A stretch of 64,000 nt of DNA from Sheuella amnicola (GTDB lineage Bacteria > Pseudomonadota > Gammaproteobacteria > Burkholderiales > Burkholderiaceae_B), in assembly GCF_010499255.1 (NCBI RefSeq), contig NZ_JAAGRN010000009.1, positions 1 to 64,000 of the forward strand, given 5' to 3'. Below the pieces are notes generated by a model. That model searched no databases. It was given only the letters and a program-made list of their open reading frames with translations, and was not told where the DNA came from. Below are positions 54,100-63,881 of the stretch, one piece after another (the stretch's first letter is position 1; each line of letters begins with the position of its first letter). The position numbers were made by a program, and so were the translations under genes.

Positions 54100-55659
54100 T
54101 TAAAAATCAAAATCCAACTGATTTTGCTTAGATGAGTAGATGCCTGAAGTAGGACGAGATGGCGTTCGATCGCCTCGATGTTTACGTGATGCATGTTTTT
54201 CGATGATGGCACTTTTTGCGGATTTGACCTCATCAGTTTGACGCCTTCTGTGTAGTCGCTGTTTAGCATCACGTGTGGCCTGAGATAAATCCACTAAAGG
54301 TCGCGCAATGTCACTACCAACACGGATACCAATATGTGTCTGAACACTATTTGGCATTAACCAAGGCTCAAAAAGCCAGGTATCGGGAATCTTGCGCAAA
54401 TTAGGTATCCATCGTCTGACAAATTGGCCATAAGGGTCATGATCCTGCGCTTGTTTGATTGGATTGTATACACGCGTAGCATTGATTCCGGTCGTGCCAG
54501 ATTGCATTTGCAATTGGCTCCAATGAATACCAGGTTCATAATCTAGAAATTGCGTAGCCAGCCACTCCCCGACAGGGCGCCAATGTAACCACAATGGATA
54601 GGCGGCAACAGAGACCAACATGGCACGCATTCGAAAATTTAGCCAACCCGTTTCCCTTAACATCGCCACACAAGCATCTACCATTGGCCAGCCGGTACGT
54701 CCCTCTCGAAGCGCTTGAAAGTGTACTTCATTGAAATCATTTTCGCGTAGGCCATCATATCCACGATTCATGTTGCGCCATTCAATGCCGGGTTCAGTTT
54801 CCAATTTTTGAATGAAGTGGCAATGCCAATATAAACGACTGATAAAAGCGGTTAAACCCAAACGGTGACGACTGGCGTACGGAGGTAGCTGAGAAATCTG
54901 TGTACGAGTTTGTTGCACAACCTCCCGCATGCTAATGCAGCCCCATGCCAGGTATGCTGAAAGCCGTGAGCATGCGTCCGGTGCAGACAGAGGAGAAGAA
55001 ATTCCTCCGCGATAGCCCAAACTGCGTGCATGTAAAAAGCTTTGCAATGTAGAGAGTGCCAATTGACGACCACCACGCTGACGCAATGGAGGGTTATGTT
55101 CAAGACAATCAGGAGCCTGGATTTGAGATGGCGCAAACCATGAGGTTCGTTTCGCTACTTTTGTAGATGGCTGCCAAAACTTCAGTCCACCAACATGATG
55201 AACAGGCTCGGCCATGAAATTCTCCCAGGCAGCTTGCCATAGACTACGGCTTTTCAGGGCACGAACCACACCAAACTGAGGGTACTCGTGCCATTTAACA
55301 CCATGGTTACGACACCATTCCCCTACTTGCAAGTCGCGAGCATATGTGAAACCGTTTCCGGTTTCTTGATGCGAGTGCAGTTGGTGAAAAGGAGCTTCCT
55401 GCCAAATCCGAGTCAACACATCGGGCACCTCACCCGTGTGTACCTCGACACAACCTCCATGCAATTGGAGCTCGGCATCTAATTCTTGCAAGGATTCCCG
55501 CATGAATTCAAAATGCTGCAATGCAGAATCGGGCTGCAACCACAACTCGGGCTCAACTACATAAATACAACGAATACGTCCGCAAAGCGCAGCTTGTTTC
55601 AAGGCAGCATGATCCTGCCAGCGCAAATCTCGCTTGAACCATACTAATTCGTAACTCAT
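54100..55659 (-). CDS. Photolyase/cryptochrome-family FAD-binding protein
   Basis: 519 residues. Starts with YELVWFKRDLRWQDHAALKQA, an intact photolyase domain, and an FAD domain with SRLYWHCHFIQKLETEPG, GRTGWPMVDACVAMLRETGWLNFRMRAM, LDYEPGIHWSQLQMQSG and NPIKQAQDHDPYGQFVRRW. It is not cry-DASH and lacks the four Cys of the Fe-S (6-4) photolyases in what I can see. The last ~70 residues are basic and unrelated to the fold. Probably a DNA repair or light-sensing flavoprotein. It overlaps DUF2256 by 4 bp. Confidence 0.85.
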   Translation of the reverse strand: MSYELVWFKRDLRWQDHAALKQAALCGRIRCIYVVEPELWLQPDSALQHFEFMRESLQELDAELQLHGGCVEVHTGEVPDVLTRIWQEAPFHQLHSHQETGNGFTYARDLQVGEWCRNHGVKWHEYPQFGVVRALKSRSLWQAAWENFMAEPVHHVGGLKFWQPSTKVAKRTSWFAPSQIQAPDCLEHNPPLRQRGGRQLALSTLQSFLHARSLGYRGGISSPLSAPDACSRLSAYLAWGCISMREVVQQTRTQISQLPPYASRHRLGLTAFISRLYWHCHFIQKLETEPGIEWRNMNRGYDGLRENDFNEVHFQALREGRTGWPMVDACVAMLRETGWLNFRMRAMLVSVAAYPLWLHWRPVGEWLATQFLDYEPGIHWSQLQMQSGTTGINATRVYNPIKQAQDHDPYGQFVRRWIPNLRKIPDTWLFEPWLMPNSVQTHIGIRVGSDIARPLVDLSQATRDAKQRLHRRRQTDEVKSAKSAIIEKHASRKHRGDRTPSRPTSGIYSSKQNQLDFDF

Positions 55660-55823
55660 TTTGATAAAGCTGATTTAGATTTGCGACAAGCGTTAGAACA
55701 ATACAAGACATGTTCCCAATTTTTGGCCCAAGCCTTTCGCCACGTCATCTGACGCCCACAGGCTTTACAAAGCTTGCTAGGCAGGCTTAGCTTGTTTCCT
55801 TTGAATGTCGTCTTCAATGTCAT
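55656..55823 (-). CDS. DUF2256 small zinc-ribbon-like protein
   Basis: About 55 residues from the ATG at 55823; the frame extends 22 codons more but without family similarity. KLCKACGRQMTWRKAWAKNWEHVLYCSNACR matches DUF2256 with four Cys for a metal site (shown here in two parts: CKACGRQMTWRK and YCSNACR). The family often sits beside photolyase genes. The stop overlaps the ATG of the next gene. Confidence 0.85.
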   Translation of the reverse strand: MTLKTTFKGNKLSLPSKLCKACGRQMTWRKAWAKNWEHVLYCSNACRKSKSALSK

Positions 55824-55905
55824 GGAGCACGTTCGTGGTTCGTATTGCAAGTCAATAACTGTAAAATTCATGCTTACGCATACCAACATTAAACATCAAT
55901 AAAAA

Positions 55906-57315
55906 ATGGGTAACAAGATAGTCAAACGTAATGAATCACTGTCTGAATTCGACTCCAATCAGTCTGTATTTCTTTCATTGGAAGAGCGTATCAAGCGTGG
56001 CAAAAGCATGCGAAAGTCAACTCCGCGAGAGTCTCATGCTGAATGGAATCCAAAGCTCAAACGCAAGGATCCAATCAAGATTCTCGAACATTCAAACAAG
56101 GGGCGGATGAATGATTTAATCCCTATTCGATATGGACGTATGATCCGAACTCCCTTCACATTTCTGCGAGGTGCGGCAAGCCTGATGGCTTATGATCTTG
56201 CCTCGACGCCAAGCACCGGAGAATACGTGCAGGCATGCGGTGACTGCCATTTGATGAATTTTGGCTTATTCGCTACCCCTGAACGCAATCTGATCTTTGA
56301 CATCAACGATTTTGACGAAACACTACCAGCACCTTGGGAGTGGGACGTAAAGCGTTTGGCAGTTAGCTTTATAGTAGCTGCCCGAGACGTCGAACACAGT
56401 CATTCAGAAGGGAAACGTGCCGCCATGGCGTGTGTGCGTGCATATCGCGAAAAAATGGCCGCCTACGCCAAAATGAGCCCGCTTGAAGTCTGGTACGACA
56501 AACTTGATGCAAAAACCCTCATCAAAAATGCCCCGGATGAAGATTCACGAAAAAATCGGATACAGATTGCCAGAAAAGCACGAGAACGTATCGGAGAATA
56601 TCTCTTACCCAAGATTGCAACCAAGGTCGATGGCCGACATAGGCTAGTTGATCAACATCCTGTTCTGTTTCATGTAGAAGATACTGCCCAATCTGAAAAC
56701 ACACTCCATGCAATTGAAGAATATCGAATGACGTTGTCGGATTAGCGACGCAAACTCTGGGATCGCTACCGTATTGAAGATATTGCCATCAAGGTAGTTG
56801 GAATCGGTTCTGTTGGTACACGTTGTTTTGTTGGATTGTTTTTCTCGGCTGAAAATCACCCCCTTCTGATGCAATTTAAGGAAGCCAGGCCTTCAGTACT
56901 TGAACCATACGCCCAAAAGACTGTCTATAGAAATAACGGACAGCGTATTGTGAACGGGCAGCTACTCATGCAGGCCTCAAGTGACATATTTCTAGGATGG
57001 ACACGTAGTCGTCTGGGCTTTGAATATTACGCAAGGCAATTAAGAGACATGAAGTTTTCAATGCCACTTAACGGAATCACGCCTCAACGATTGCATAATT
57101 ATGCAGAGGTGTGCGGCTGGACATTGGCACGTGCGCATGCTAGATCGGGAGATGCTGCGTTACTGAGTGGTTATATGGGTAAATCGGTAGCTTTCGACAA
57201 AGCGATTGGCGATTTTTCTGTAGCGTATGCAGATCAAAATAATGCAGACTATCAAAAACTCGTGAATGCGATCGCTATCGGTAAGATCAAAGCGCTGATT
57301 GAAGAGGATCTTTGA
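55906..57315 (+). pseudogene. DUF2252 protein gene with one in-frame TAG
   Basis: The frame from 55906 reads DUF2252 throughout: RYGRMIRTPFTFLRGAASLM, GDCHLMNFGLFATPERNLIFDINDFDE, WEWDVKRLAVSF. It stops at TAG (56743-56745), then continues in the same frame with RRKLWDRYRIEDIAIKVVG, GSVGTRCFVGLFF and YARQLRDMKFS up to 57315. The total of about 469 codons equals the family length. So a single nonsense change splits an otherwise intact gene. DUF2252 proteins look kinase-like but their role is unknown. Readthrough or sequencing error are alternatives. Confidence 0.85.
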
Positions 57316-57365
57316 TGCAACCGTTTAATCGGCACTCAAAAGTCCTCTACTCTAAGGAACTGGCA

Positions 57366-57690
57366 TTACGCAATCAGAGATACTCGACCAGTTTGTAGAT
57401 CATACAATCCACCAACAATTTTTAATTTACCTTGAGACACTCGCTCACTAATGATTGGGTTTGACTCTTTTAACTTAATCACACTCGCCGCATTGATCGC
57501 GCCACAACTTGTATGACCTAAAACCATGATCAATGGTGCATTTAAAACAGCAACTCCATATTCCAAACTAGCAAGAATATCGGTGTTAATAAAGAATCAA
57601 TTCACCTTTGACATAGCGCTCATTACCCGCCATCAAACGTTTCAAGACTTTCTCACATGTTTTTGCTCCGTTCAAAAATTTAAAGATCCA
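57366..57690 (-). pseudogene. Decayed beta-carbonic anhydrase
   Basis: On the minus strand VLKRLMAGNERYVKGEL (around 57600-57645) matches the start of a beta-carbonic anhydrase and then stops. In another frame, TDILASLEYGVAVLNAPLIM then VLGHTSCGAINAA (zinc His and Cys) follows. About 60 residues between are missing. A further gap precedes KLKIVGGLYDLQTGRVSLI at the end. Two internal deletions and a frameshift make it non-functional. Confidence 0.85.
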
Positions 57691-57935
57691 CGGTCCACCG
57701 GTACGATGCTTATTTGCTAATAGAACATCACATTACAAAAAAAATATACACTTGAAACAAATCAAATGTAAACATTGTTTACTAAATGTTGAATATATCA
57801 AGTTGATAAAGTAGACTTCGATGAGGTTGACAACAATCAATTCAATTCGATTCGGATTTATTTTCAAATCAAATCAAAATTTTTAAGACAATTGAATTGA
57901 ACGTTTCAGATAAACGATCAGAAGCCAACAACAGA

Positions 57936-58928
57936 ATGCAAAGAATTTTTGTACAAAGCGAATTTGCCTCATTACACGCAGTGATAGTTGCTGAATGCGA
58001 ATTTAGGCTGCCAGACGCTGACTTCATGACAGGTGAACAACTCGCGAAAGAGCTATCTATCTTGCCGTTATCCGAACAAGAATTTATGCGTTCAATTCTC
58101 GGTACAGATATGCGGGATTCCAAACCTGATGTACAAAAACGCTGGGAAGAGGAACGGTCAAAGCTTGTCGATCTTTTCAGGCAACTTGGTGTCACCGTGT
58201 ATCGGCCCGAAAAATTGACTGCTTTGCAAAAGTTGAATCGCGGAAAGGCTGGTTATTCGAATAACTTTGTTCGCGACCCATTGATGGTAATCGGCAACAA
58301 CGTTATCGAAGCAAGCTTCAGGTTTCCACATCGTTGTGAAGAAATCCTTCCCTGTCGTCCGTTAATCGAAAAATTGGTTATGCCTGCTGAATGCGGTTAT
58401 TTTGCAGTGCCTCGTCCGGACATCCTACCGATTGATGCAGATTTCGACAAAGCAGGTCCCTTTCTTGAAGGAGGGGATGTATTGGTGCTTGATAAAAATG
58501 TTTTTGTCGGAATTTCCGGCAGAGCATCATCCTTGAAAGGGATGAATTATCTAGCCAAACTTCTTGCTCCGCAAGGATATAAAGTCCACAGGGTTGCACT
58601 CAAGCCTAATTTCTTACACCTTGATTGTGCAATGGGATTATTGAGGCAAGGATTAATGCTTGTTTGTCCTGAAGCATTTATAGATGGAATTCCGGAATAT
58701 TTTCGCGAGTGGGAAAAAATAGAGGTTTCGATGGAAGAAGCTTCCGCTCTTGGAACAAATGGTATTCCCCTATCCCCCAACGTTTACATTACGGATCCGA
58801 TATTTGAACGTATTGGAGCGGAAATTAATAAACGTGACATTGATGTTCACTACATTGACTTTACGATTTCTCGATCGCTAGGAGGAGGTTTTCGGTGCAG
58901 TACGCAAGCATTGCATCGTGAAGACTAA
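57936..58928 (+). CDS. Amidinotransferase/guanidine-deiminase fold enzyme
   Basis: 330 residues from the ATG at 57936; an in-frame TTG 13 codons upstream is possible, but both lack a strong ribosome-binding site. FLEGGDVLVLDKNVFVGISGR, FLHLDCAMGLL with the catalytic His, and GGGFRCSTQALHR with the candidate nucleophile Cys321 are those of the DDAH/arginine deiminase/amidinotransferase superfamily. NNFVRDPLMVIGNNVIEASF provides the substrate Asp/Glu. It could transfer an amidino group or hydrolyse a guanidine. No pathway neighbours define the substrate. Confidence 0.85.
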   Translation: MQRIFVQSEFASLHAVIVAECEFRLPDADFMTGEQLAKELSILPLSEQEFMRSILGTDMRDSKPDVQKRWEEERSKLVDLFRQLGVTVYRPEKLTALQKLNRGKAGYSNNFVRDPLMVIGNNVIEASFRFPHRCEEILPCRPLIEKLVMPAECGYFAVPRPDILPIDADFDKAGPFLEGGDVLVLDKNVFVGISGRASSLKGMNYLAKLLAPQGYKVHRVALKPNFLHLDCAMGLLRQGLMLVCPEAFIDGIPEYFREWEKIEVSMEEASALGTNGIPLSPNVYITDPIFERIGAEINKRDIDVHYIDFTISRSLGGGFRCSTQALHRED

Positions 58929-58971
58929 ACATGGCCCATCTTCATTCATATTGATCAGGGCCTAGCATTCA

Positions 58972-59970
58972 TTAGTCCGCTTTTATGCCGGCGTCAGAGA
59001 CAACTTTCGCCCATTTTGCAATTTCCGCCTTTTGAAAAGCTGCAAATAGTGCGGATTCACGTCCATCTGGCTCGACCCCCATCGCGCGAAGCTTTATCCC
59101 AACTTCGGGGGATTTTATGATCTCTGACAAATTCCTCGATAATTTCTCGACAACTTGAGATGGTGTTCCGCCCGGTGCAAAAACACCTTGCCAAGATTGC
59201 ATCTCAAAGCCCGGCACACCGGCCTCTGAAATAGTTGGAACATTGGGTAACTCTGCCAACCTTTTAGCTGATGTCACACCCAAAACTTTAACTTTTTTTG
59301 CTTCAATCATCGGTTGAGCGGCTGCATATGTTTCAAAAACCATATCCAGTTGCCCACCAGCCAGATCTACCATGGCTTGTGAGCCTCCCTTATACATAAT
59401 TTGGCGCATTTTTGTACCGGTCAAACTCTGAAATAACTGACCGGAAAGATGTTGCGAAGTGCCAGCACCCGATGAACCATAGGTCAAACTATCGGGATTA
59501 CGCTTCAACTCTTTTATGATTTCTTGAACATTATTAAATTTGCTGTTTACTGGTACGACCAAAACATTGCTCACTGTGCCAACCATCGCTAGAGGCACGA
59601 AATCTACGACGGGGTCATAACCTAAATTCTTTGCAAAAAAGGGATTAACTGCATGGGTAGTGATAGTGCCACCCATGATTGTGTAACCATCGGCAGAAGA
59701 TTTGGCAACAAGCTGCGTACCTACTATGCCTGAAACACCGGGTTTATTTTCAACGATGACAGATTGCTTAAGCATGATTGACAGATGCTGTGCAATCAAT
59801 CTCGCGACATTATCCGAAACACCACCAGTTCCGAAGGGCACAACATACTTGATGGGTTTTGATGGCCAGTTTGCCTCCGATGCTTGTGCACTCGCATTGC
59901 TAAAGAATAAACATGTAAATGCAGCACAAATAAATTTGAATATAAGGCTTTGATTTTTTATAAAATTCAT
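58972..59970 (-). CDS. Bug/TctC-family periplasmic receptor (orphan)
   Basis: 332 residues, signal peptide ending near NASAQ. WPSKPIKYVVPFGTGGVSDNVARLI, VENKPGVSGIVGTQLVAKSSADGYT, TYGSSGAGTSQHLSGQLF and MYKGGSQAMVDLAGGQLDM are family hallmarks. No transporter membrane genes adjoin it. It converges on the amidinotransferase gene and is divergent from the arsenic pair. Confidence 0.92.
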   Translation of the reverse strand: MNFIKNQSLIFKFICAAFTCLFFSNASAQASEANWPSKPIKYVVPFGTGGVSDNVARLIAQHLSIMLKQSVIVENKPGVSGIVGTQLVAKSSADGYTIMGGTITTHAVNPFFAKNLGYDPVVDFVPLAMVGTVSNVLVVPVNSKFNNVQEIIKELKRNPDSLTYGSSGAGTSQHLSGQLFQSLTGTKMRQIMYKGGSQAMVDLAGGQLDMVFETYAAAQPMIEAKKVKVLGVTSAKRLAELPNVPTISEAGVPGFEMQSWQGVFAPGGTPSQVVEKLSRNLSEIIKSPEVGIKLRAMGVEPDGRESALFAAFQKAEIAKWAKVVSDAGIKAD

Positions 59971-60070
59971 TTGCTCGCTCCTTTAACCTGCCATTTAAAA
60001 TTATTAAGTACTGTATTGTTTTAAAACTGTTAATGTATTGTCATGGATTTGACATCTTTTGACCCTATCA

Positions 60071-60090
60071 TTCAAATACGTGCATATGAA
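60071..60090. promoter_or_regulatory. Imperfect dyad upstream of the arsenic genes
   Basis: TTCAAATACGTGCATATGAA is a 20-bp imperfect inverted repeat (7 of 10 positions pair), 58 bp before the GAPDH start. It could be an ArsR-family operator, but no arsR gene is in the window and the match is weak. Confidence 0.3.
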
Positions 60091-60148
60091 AATTGTGTAA
60101 TGAAATTCAACTAATCGCTCAGTCTATAGCATTCAAAAGCAAATCAGC

Positions 60149-61192
60149 ATGAAAGTTGGCATAAACGGAATGGGACGAATTGGCCGTCTCGCGCTTCGAG
60201 CTGCATTTGGGGCAGCTGAACGACAACCTGATGATCCGCGTGCCGATAATAGGCTTGAAATCGTTCATCTGAATGAAATCAAGGGTGGAGCAGCTGCTAC
60301 TGCGCACTTATTGGCATTTGACTCTGTCCAGGGACGCTGGCGCGAAAACATCGAAGCAGAAGGTGATTCGAGCATCAATATTGGCAGCAAAAATCTAAGA
60401 TTTACTTCCCATTCGACGCCAGCGGACATTCCCTGGAAGGATCTAGAGATTGATCTTGTACTGGAATGCACAGGTAAATTTTTAACTCCAGAGACGATCC
60501 AAGGCCATCTCGATCGTGGCGCCAAACGGGTCATCGTTGCAGCGCCCGTGAAAGTCGGAGATGTTCTTAATATTGTTGTCGGTGTCAACGAGCATCTATA
60601 CGATCCATCAAAAAATAAAATTGTCACTGCAGCGTCCTGTACGACAAACTGTCTTGCTCCCGTAGTGAAGGTTGTTCATGAAGCGATCGGAATTCGTCAC
60701 GGTCAAATCACGACCATACATGACCCGACAAATACCAACTTGGTTGTCGATGCGCCCCACAAAGACTTGCGACGCGCTCGGAGCGCCATGCAAAGCTTGT
60801 CACCGACTACAACCGGTAGCGCAACAGCAATCTCACTGATCTATCCCGAACTAAAAGGCAAGCTGAATGGCCATGCTGTGCGCGCACCAGTCTTGAATGC
60901 ATCTTTGACGGACTGCGTATTCGAGATGAAAAGAGAAACAAGCGTCGAAGAGGTGAACAACCTTTTTGAAGTTGCCGCAAAAGGGGCGCTTGCAGGTATT
61001 CTCGGCTATGAAACTCGTCCGCTCGTCAGCGCTGATTATGCCAGGGACACTCGCAGCTCAATCATCGATGCGCCATCGACCATGGTGACAGACGGTACTT
61101 TATTGAAAATATATTCCTGGTACGACAATGAGATGGGATACGCTTGCCGTATGGTTGATCTTGCCTGCCATATGCGCAGACAAGGAATCTGA
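60149..61192 (+). CDS. ArsJ-associated glyceraldehyde-3-phosphate dehydrogenase
   Basis: 347 residues. NAD fold [18 protein letters not shown], catalytic Cys164 in [12 protein letters not shown], and [20 protein letters not shown] at the end. The length and the adjacent arsJ (6 bp apart) identify it as the arsenic-linked GAPDH. It combines glyceraldehyde-3-phosphate and arsenate into 1-arseno-3-phosphoglycerate. The partner ArsJ exports that unstable compound, which then decays outside, so together they remove arsenate. Confidence 0.92.
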   Translation: MKVGINGMGRIGRLALRAAFGAAERQPDDPRADNRLEIVHLNEIKGGAAATAHLLAFDSVQGRWRENIEAEGDSSINIGSKNLRFTSHSTPADIPWKDLEIDLVLECTGKFLTPETIQGHLDRGAKRVIVAAPVKVGDVLNIVVGVNEHLYDPSKNKIVTAASCTTNCLAPVVKVVHEAIGIRHGQITTIHDPTNTNLVVDAPHKDLRRARSAMQSLSPTTTGSATAISLIYPELKGKLNGHAVRAPVLNASLTDCVFEMKRETSVEEVNNLFEVAAKGALAGILGYETRPLVSADYARDTRSSIIDAPSTMVTDGTLLKIYSWYDNEMGYACRMVDLACHMRRQGI

Positions 61193-61197
61193 TTTAC

Positions 61198-62445
61198 ATG
61201 ACTCAAATCGCGTCAGATCGTAAATACTCACCCCAAAATGGGGCTCGTAATTACGCCATCGTAACTTCAGCCTACTGGGGCTTTACATTAACCGATGGCG
61301 CTTTGCGCATGTTGGTACTGTTGCATTTTTACCGTCTCGGCTTTTCACCATTCACTCTGGCTTTTTTATTTCTGTTATATGAAGCAGCCGGAATTCTGGC
61401 CAATCTTATTGGTGGTTGGCTGGCTACCCGATTCGGTATAGCGCGTATGTTGATGATCGGTTTGTCGACACAAATCATTGGCTTTGGCTTGCTAAGCACC
61501 CTATCGCCCGATTGGACCGCGACAATGTCTGTTGCTTGGGTAGTGATGTCTCAAGGCGTATGCGGTATCGCTAAAGACTTGACCAAAACTGCAAGTAAGT
61601 CTGCGATAAAAGTCACGGCCGGAGAAGCATCAGGGCAATTATTCAAATGGGTTGCTTGGTTTACCGGTAGCAAAAACGCAATGAAAGGCGTTGGCTTTTT
61701 TTTGGGAGGATTGCTACTTGATCAATTAGGATTTCAAGGATCACTTTGGGTAATGGCGGGCTTGCTATTATGCATTCTGATAGGTGTCGCGATTTCACTT
61801 CCTCCCATGATGGGAAAAAGCAAAGCGTCGAAATCCGCTAAAGAATTGTTTGCTAAAAACAAAGCAATCAATCTTCTTGCTGCAGCGCGAGTATTTTTAT
61901 TTGGCGCACGCGATGTTTGGTTTGTTGTAGGGGTACCTGTTTTTCTATATGCATCGGGCTGGACTTTCACGATGGTTGGTGGATTTCTTGCATCTTGGAC
62001 TATAGGCTACGGTTTAGTTCAGGCTATCGCCCCCATGCTAGTCAGACGGAGTCAAGATGGTTTGAGCAATGAAGTTCCCGAGGCCCGAAAATGGTCTTTT
62101 ATGCTCGCAATCATTCCCGCCATATTGGCGATACTCGTTCTGCTTAAAGTCAGTCATCCGGAATGGGTGGTTGTTATAGGACTTGGGCTATTCGGCTTTG
62201 CTTTCGCCGTGAACTCATCTGTGCATTCGTACTTGATTCTTGCTTATGCCGGTTCTGAAAAGGCCGCCGAAGATGTTGGTTTTTATTACGCAGCCAATGC
62301 TGCCGGACGATTCATGGGCACGCTACTCTCAGGCTTACTTTACCAATGGGGCGGATTGCTCTATTCGCTTGGCGGATCTGCCATGATGCTGCTTATTTGC
62401 TGGGTTTTCACATTGAATCTTCCTGTTTCACGTTCGAAAGTCTGA
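61198..62445 (+). CDS. arsJ: ArsJ organoarsenical (1-arseno-3-phosphoglycerate) efflux MFS permease
   Basis: 415 residues with about 12 helices. RNYAIVTSAYWGFTLTDGALRMLVLLHFYRLGFSP at the start, GVCGIAKDLTKTASKSAIK and FYYAANAAGRFMGTLLSGLLYQWGG are diagnostic for ArsJ (each cited in part). It is immediately downstream of the GAPDH gene and probably co-transcribed with it. Confidence 0.93.
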   Translation: MTQIASDRKYSPQNGARNYAIVTSAYWGFTLTDGALRMLVLLHFYRLGFSPFTLAFLFLLYEAAGILANLIGGWLATRFGIARMLMIGLSTQIIGFGLLSTLSPDWTATMSVAWVVMSQGVCGIAKDLTKTASKSAIKVTAGEASGQLFKWVAWFTGSKNAMKGVGFFLGGLLLDQLGFQGSLWVMAGLLLCILIGVAISLPPMMGKSKASKSAKELFAKNKAINLLAAARVFLFGARDVWFVVGVPVFLYASGWTFTMVGGFLASWTIGYGLVQAIAPMLVRRSQDGLSNEVPEARKWSFMLAIIPAILAILVLLKVSHPEWVVVIGLGLFGFAFAVNSSVHSYLILAYAGSEKAAEDVGFYYAANAAGRFMGTLLSGLLYQWGGLLYSLGGSAMMLLICWVFTLNLPVSRSKV

Positions 62446-62528
62446 CAGTTTTAAGCGATTTCTTGCGGCAGGCGTGGTATACACAAGGTAGAAATATGAA
62501 GACCTTGAGATACTGAGTGGATACCGCC

Positions 62529-63821
62529 ATGTCAACAACTCCGTCAAATCCGAACATAGTCGCTAAAGATGTTGCCCATAGCCTGAATCAAAGTTGCTAT
62601 TGCAAAACTCTCAATGAATCGGAGCTTCAAAAACAAATTGAGCGTGACGTCAGCCTAAGCGGACTATTGCACGAAATTCGGACCAGCCGACCCAATCTAT
62701 TTTCATCGACGGTTGTATTCATCTCCGATGAAATTGAAAAGAAAATCATTAATGCCATTGCTGCTATCGAAAGAGTAATTGCGTTACCTGCTTATCAGCA
62801 AAGCGCTTTAAAAAAAGCACCTTTGATCGCCCAATCCGTATTTGGTCCGATCGGTGTATTTATGGGATTTGATTTTCATCTGGATCATGATGGTCCAAAG
62901 CTAATCGAAATCAATACCAATGCAGGTGGCGCTCTGTTAAATGCAGCCCTCGCACGTGCACAAGAGTCTTGTTGCAAGGAAATGGACTTAGCCATGCGAC
63001 CTAATCCGATTCTTGCATCGCACGAGAAGAATTTTTTTGATATGTTCATGTCTGAATGGAAAAGCCAACGCGGTGAATTGCCATTACGCTCGATTGTTAT
63101 CGTTGATGACAATCCCTCAACTCAATATCTTGAACCTGAGTTCGAGCTTTTCAGGCAGATGTTTCGAAGCTACGGCGTGCGTGCCGATATCGCCGACCCA
63201 TCTGAATTATTTTGGCTAGATAATCAACTTATCTTTAAGTCCCGTACTGTAGACATGATCTACAACCGACTGACTGATTTTTATCTGGAGAACCCTGAAC
63301 ACGGCTCAATCAAGAACGCTTATCAAAGCGGATCGGTTGTCATCACCCCCGGACCCCATGCCCATGCGCTCTATGCAGACAAGCGAAACCTCATCACCTT
63401 AAGCGATGATTCCATGCTTTCATCATGGGGGGTCTCTGAAAAAGACCGCGAAATTCTTAGCCAGACCGTTCCGCGTACTGAACTCGTTACGCCAGATCAT
63501 GCAGAAACGATGTGGGCAAAACGCCGGCATCTCTTTTTTAAACCGGTCGCAGGCTTTGGTTCAAAGGCAACATACCGTGGCGACAAATTGACAAAAAAAG
63601 TCTGGGCTGAAATTCTGGAAGGGCAATTTGTCGCACAAAACATTGTTACCCCGGGTGAACGCCTGATATTGGTGAATGATGCTTTAACAGAACTGAAATT
63701 CGATATTCGCGCATATGCCTATGCAGGTAAAGTGCAACTATTCTCTGCCCGAATGTATTCAGGTCAAACAACAAATTTCAGAACATCGGGCGGAGGTTTT
63801 GCACCGGTTGTGACTATATGA
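62529..63821 (+). CDS. ATP-grasp-like protein downstream of arsJ, function unknown
   Basis: About 430 residues. The start could be GTG 62517 or ATG 62529; I prefer the ATG. Visible motifs are DGPKLIEINTNAGGALLN (a metal/ATP-grasp Glu-x-Asn), DMIYNRLTDFYLE, RHLFFKPVAGFGSKATYRGDKL (nucleotide-binding Lys and Gly loop) and FDIRAYAYAGKVQLFSARMY followed by GQTTNFRTSGGGFAPV. The order resembles circularly permuted ATP-grasp ligases. I recall similar genes near arsJ elsewhere. It may ligate a small molecule linked to arsenic stress, but no reaction is known to me. Confidence 0.7.
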   Translation: MSTTPSNPNIVAKDVAHSLNQSCYCKTLNESELQKQIERDVSLSGLLHEIRTSRPNLFSSTVVFISDEIEKKIINAIAAIERVIALPAYQQSALKKAPLIAQSVFGPIGVFMGFDFHLDHDGPKLIEINTNAGGALLNAALARAQESCCKEMDLAMRPNPILASHEKNFFDMFMSEWKSQRGELPLRSIVIVDDNPSTQYLEPEFELFRQMFRSYGVRADIADPSELFWLDNQLIFKSRTVDMIYNRLTDFYLENPEHGSIKNAYQSGSVVITPGPHAHALYADKRNLITLSDDSMLSSWGVSEKDREILSQTVPRTELVTPDHAETMWAKRRHLFFKPVAGFGSKATYRGDKLTKKVWAEILEGQFVAQNIVTPGERLILVNDALTELKFDIRAYAYAGKVQLFSARMYSGQTTNFRTSGGGFAPVVTI

Positions 63822-63881
63822 TGATCGTGTATTGATCATCACGACTCATCAACACTCTAGTCCAAAATAATTGAGACCTCC

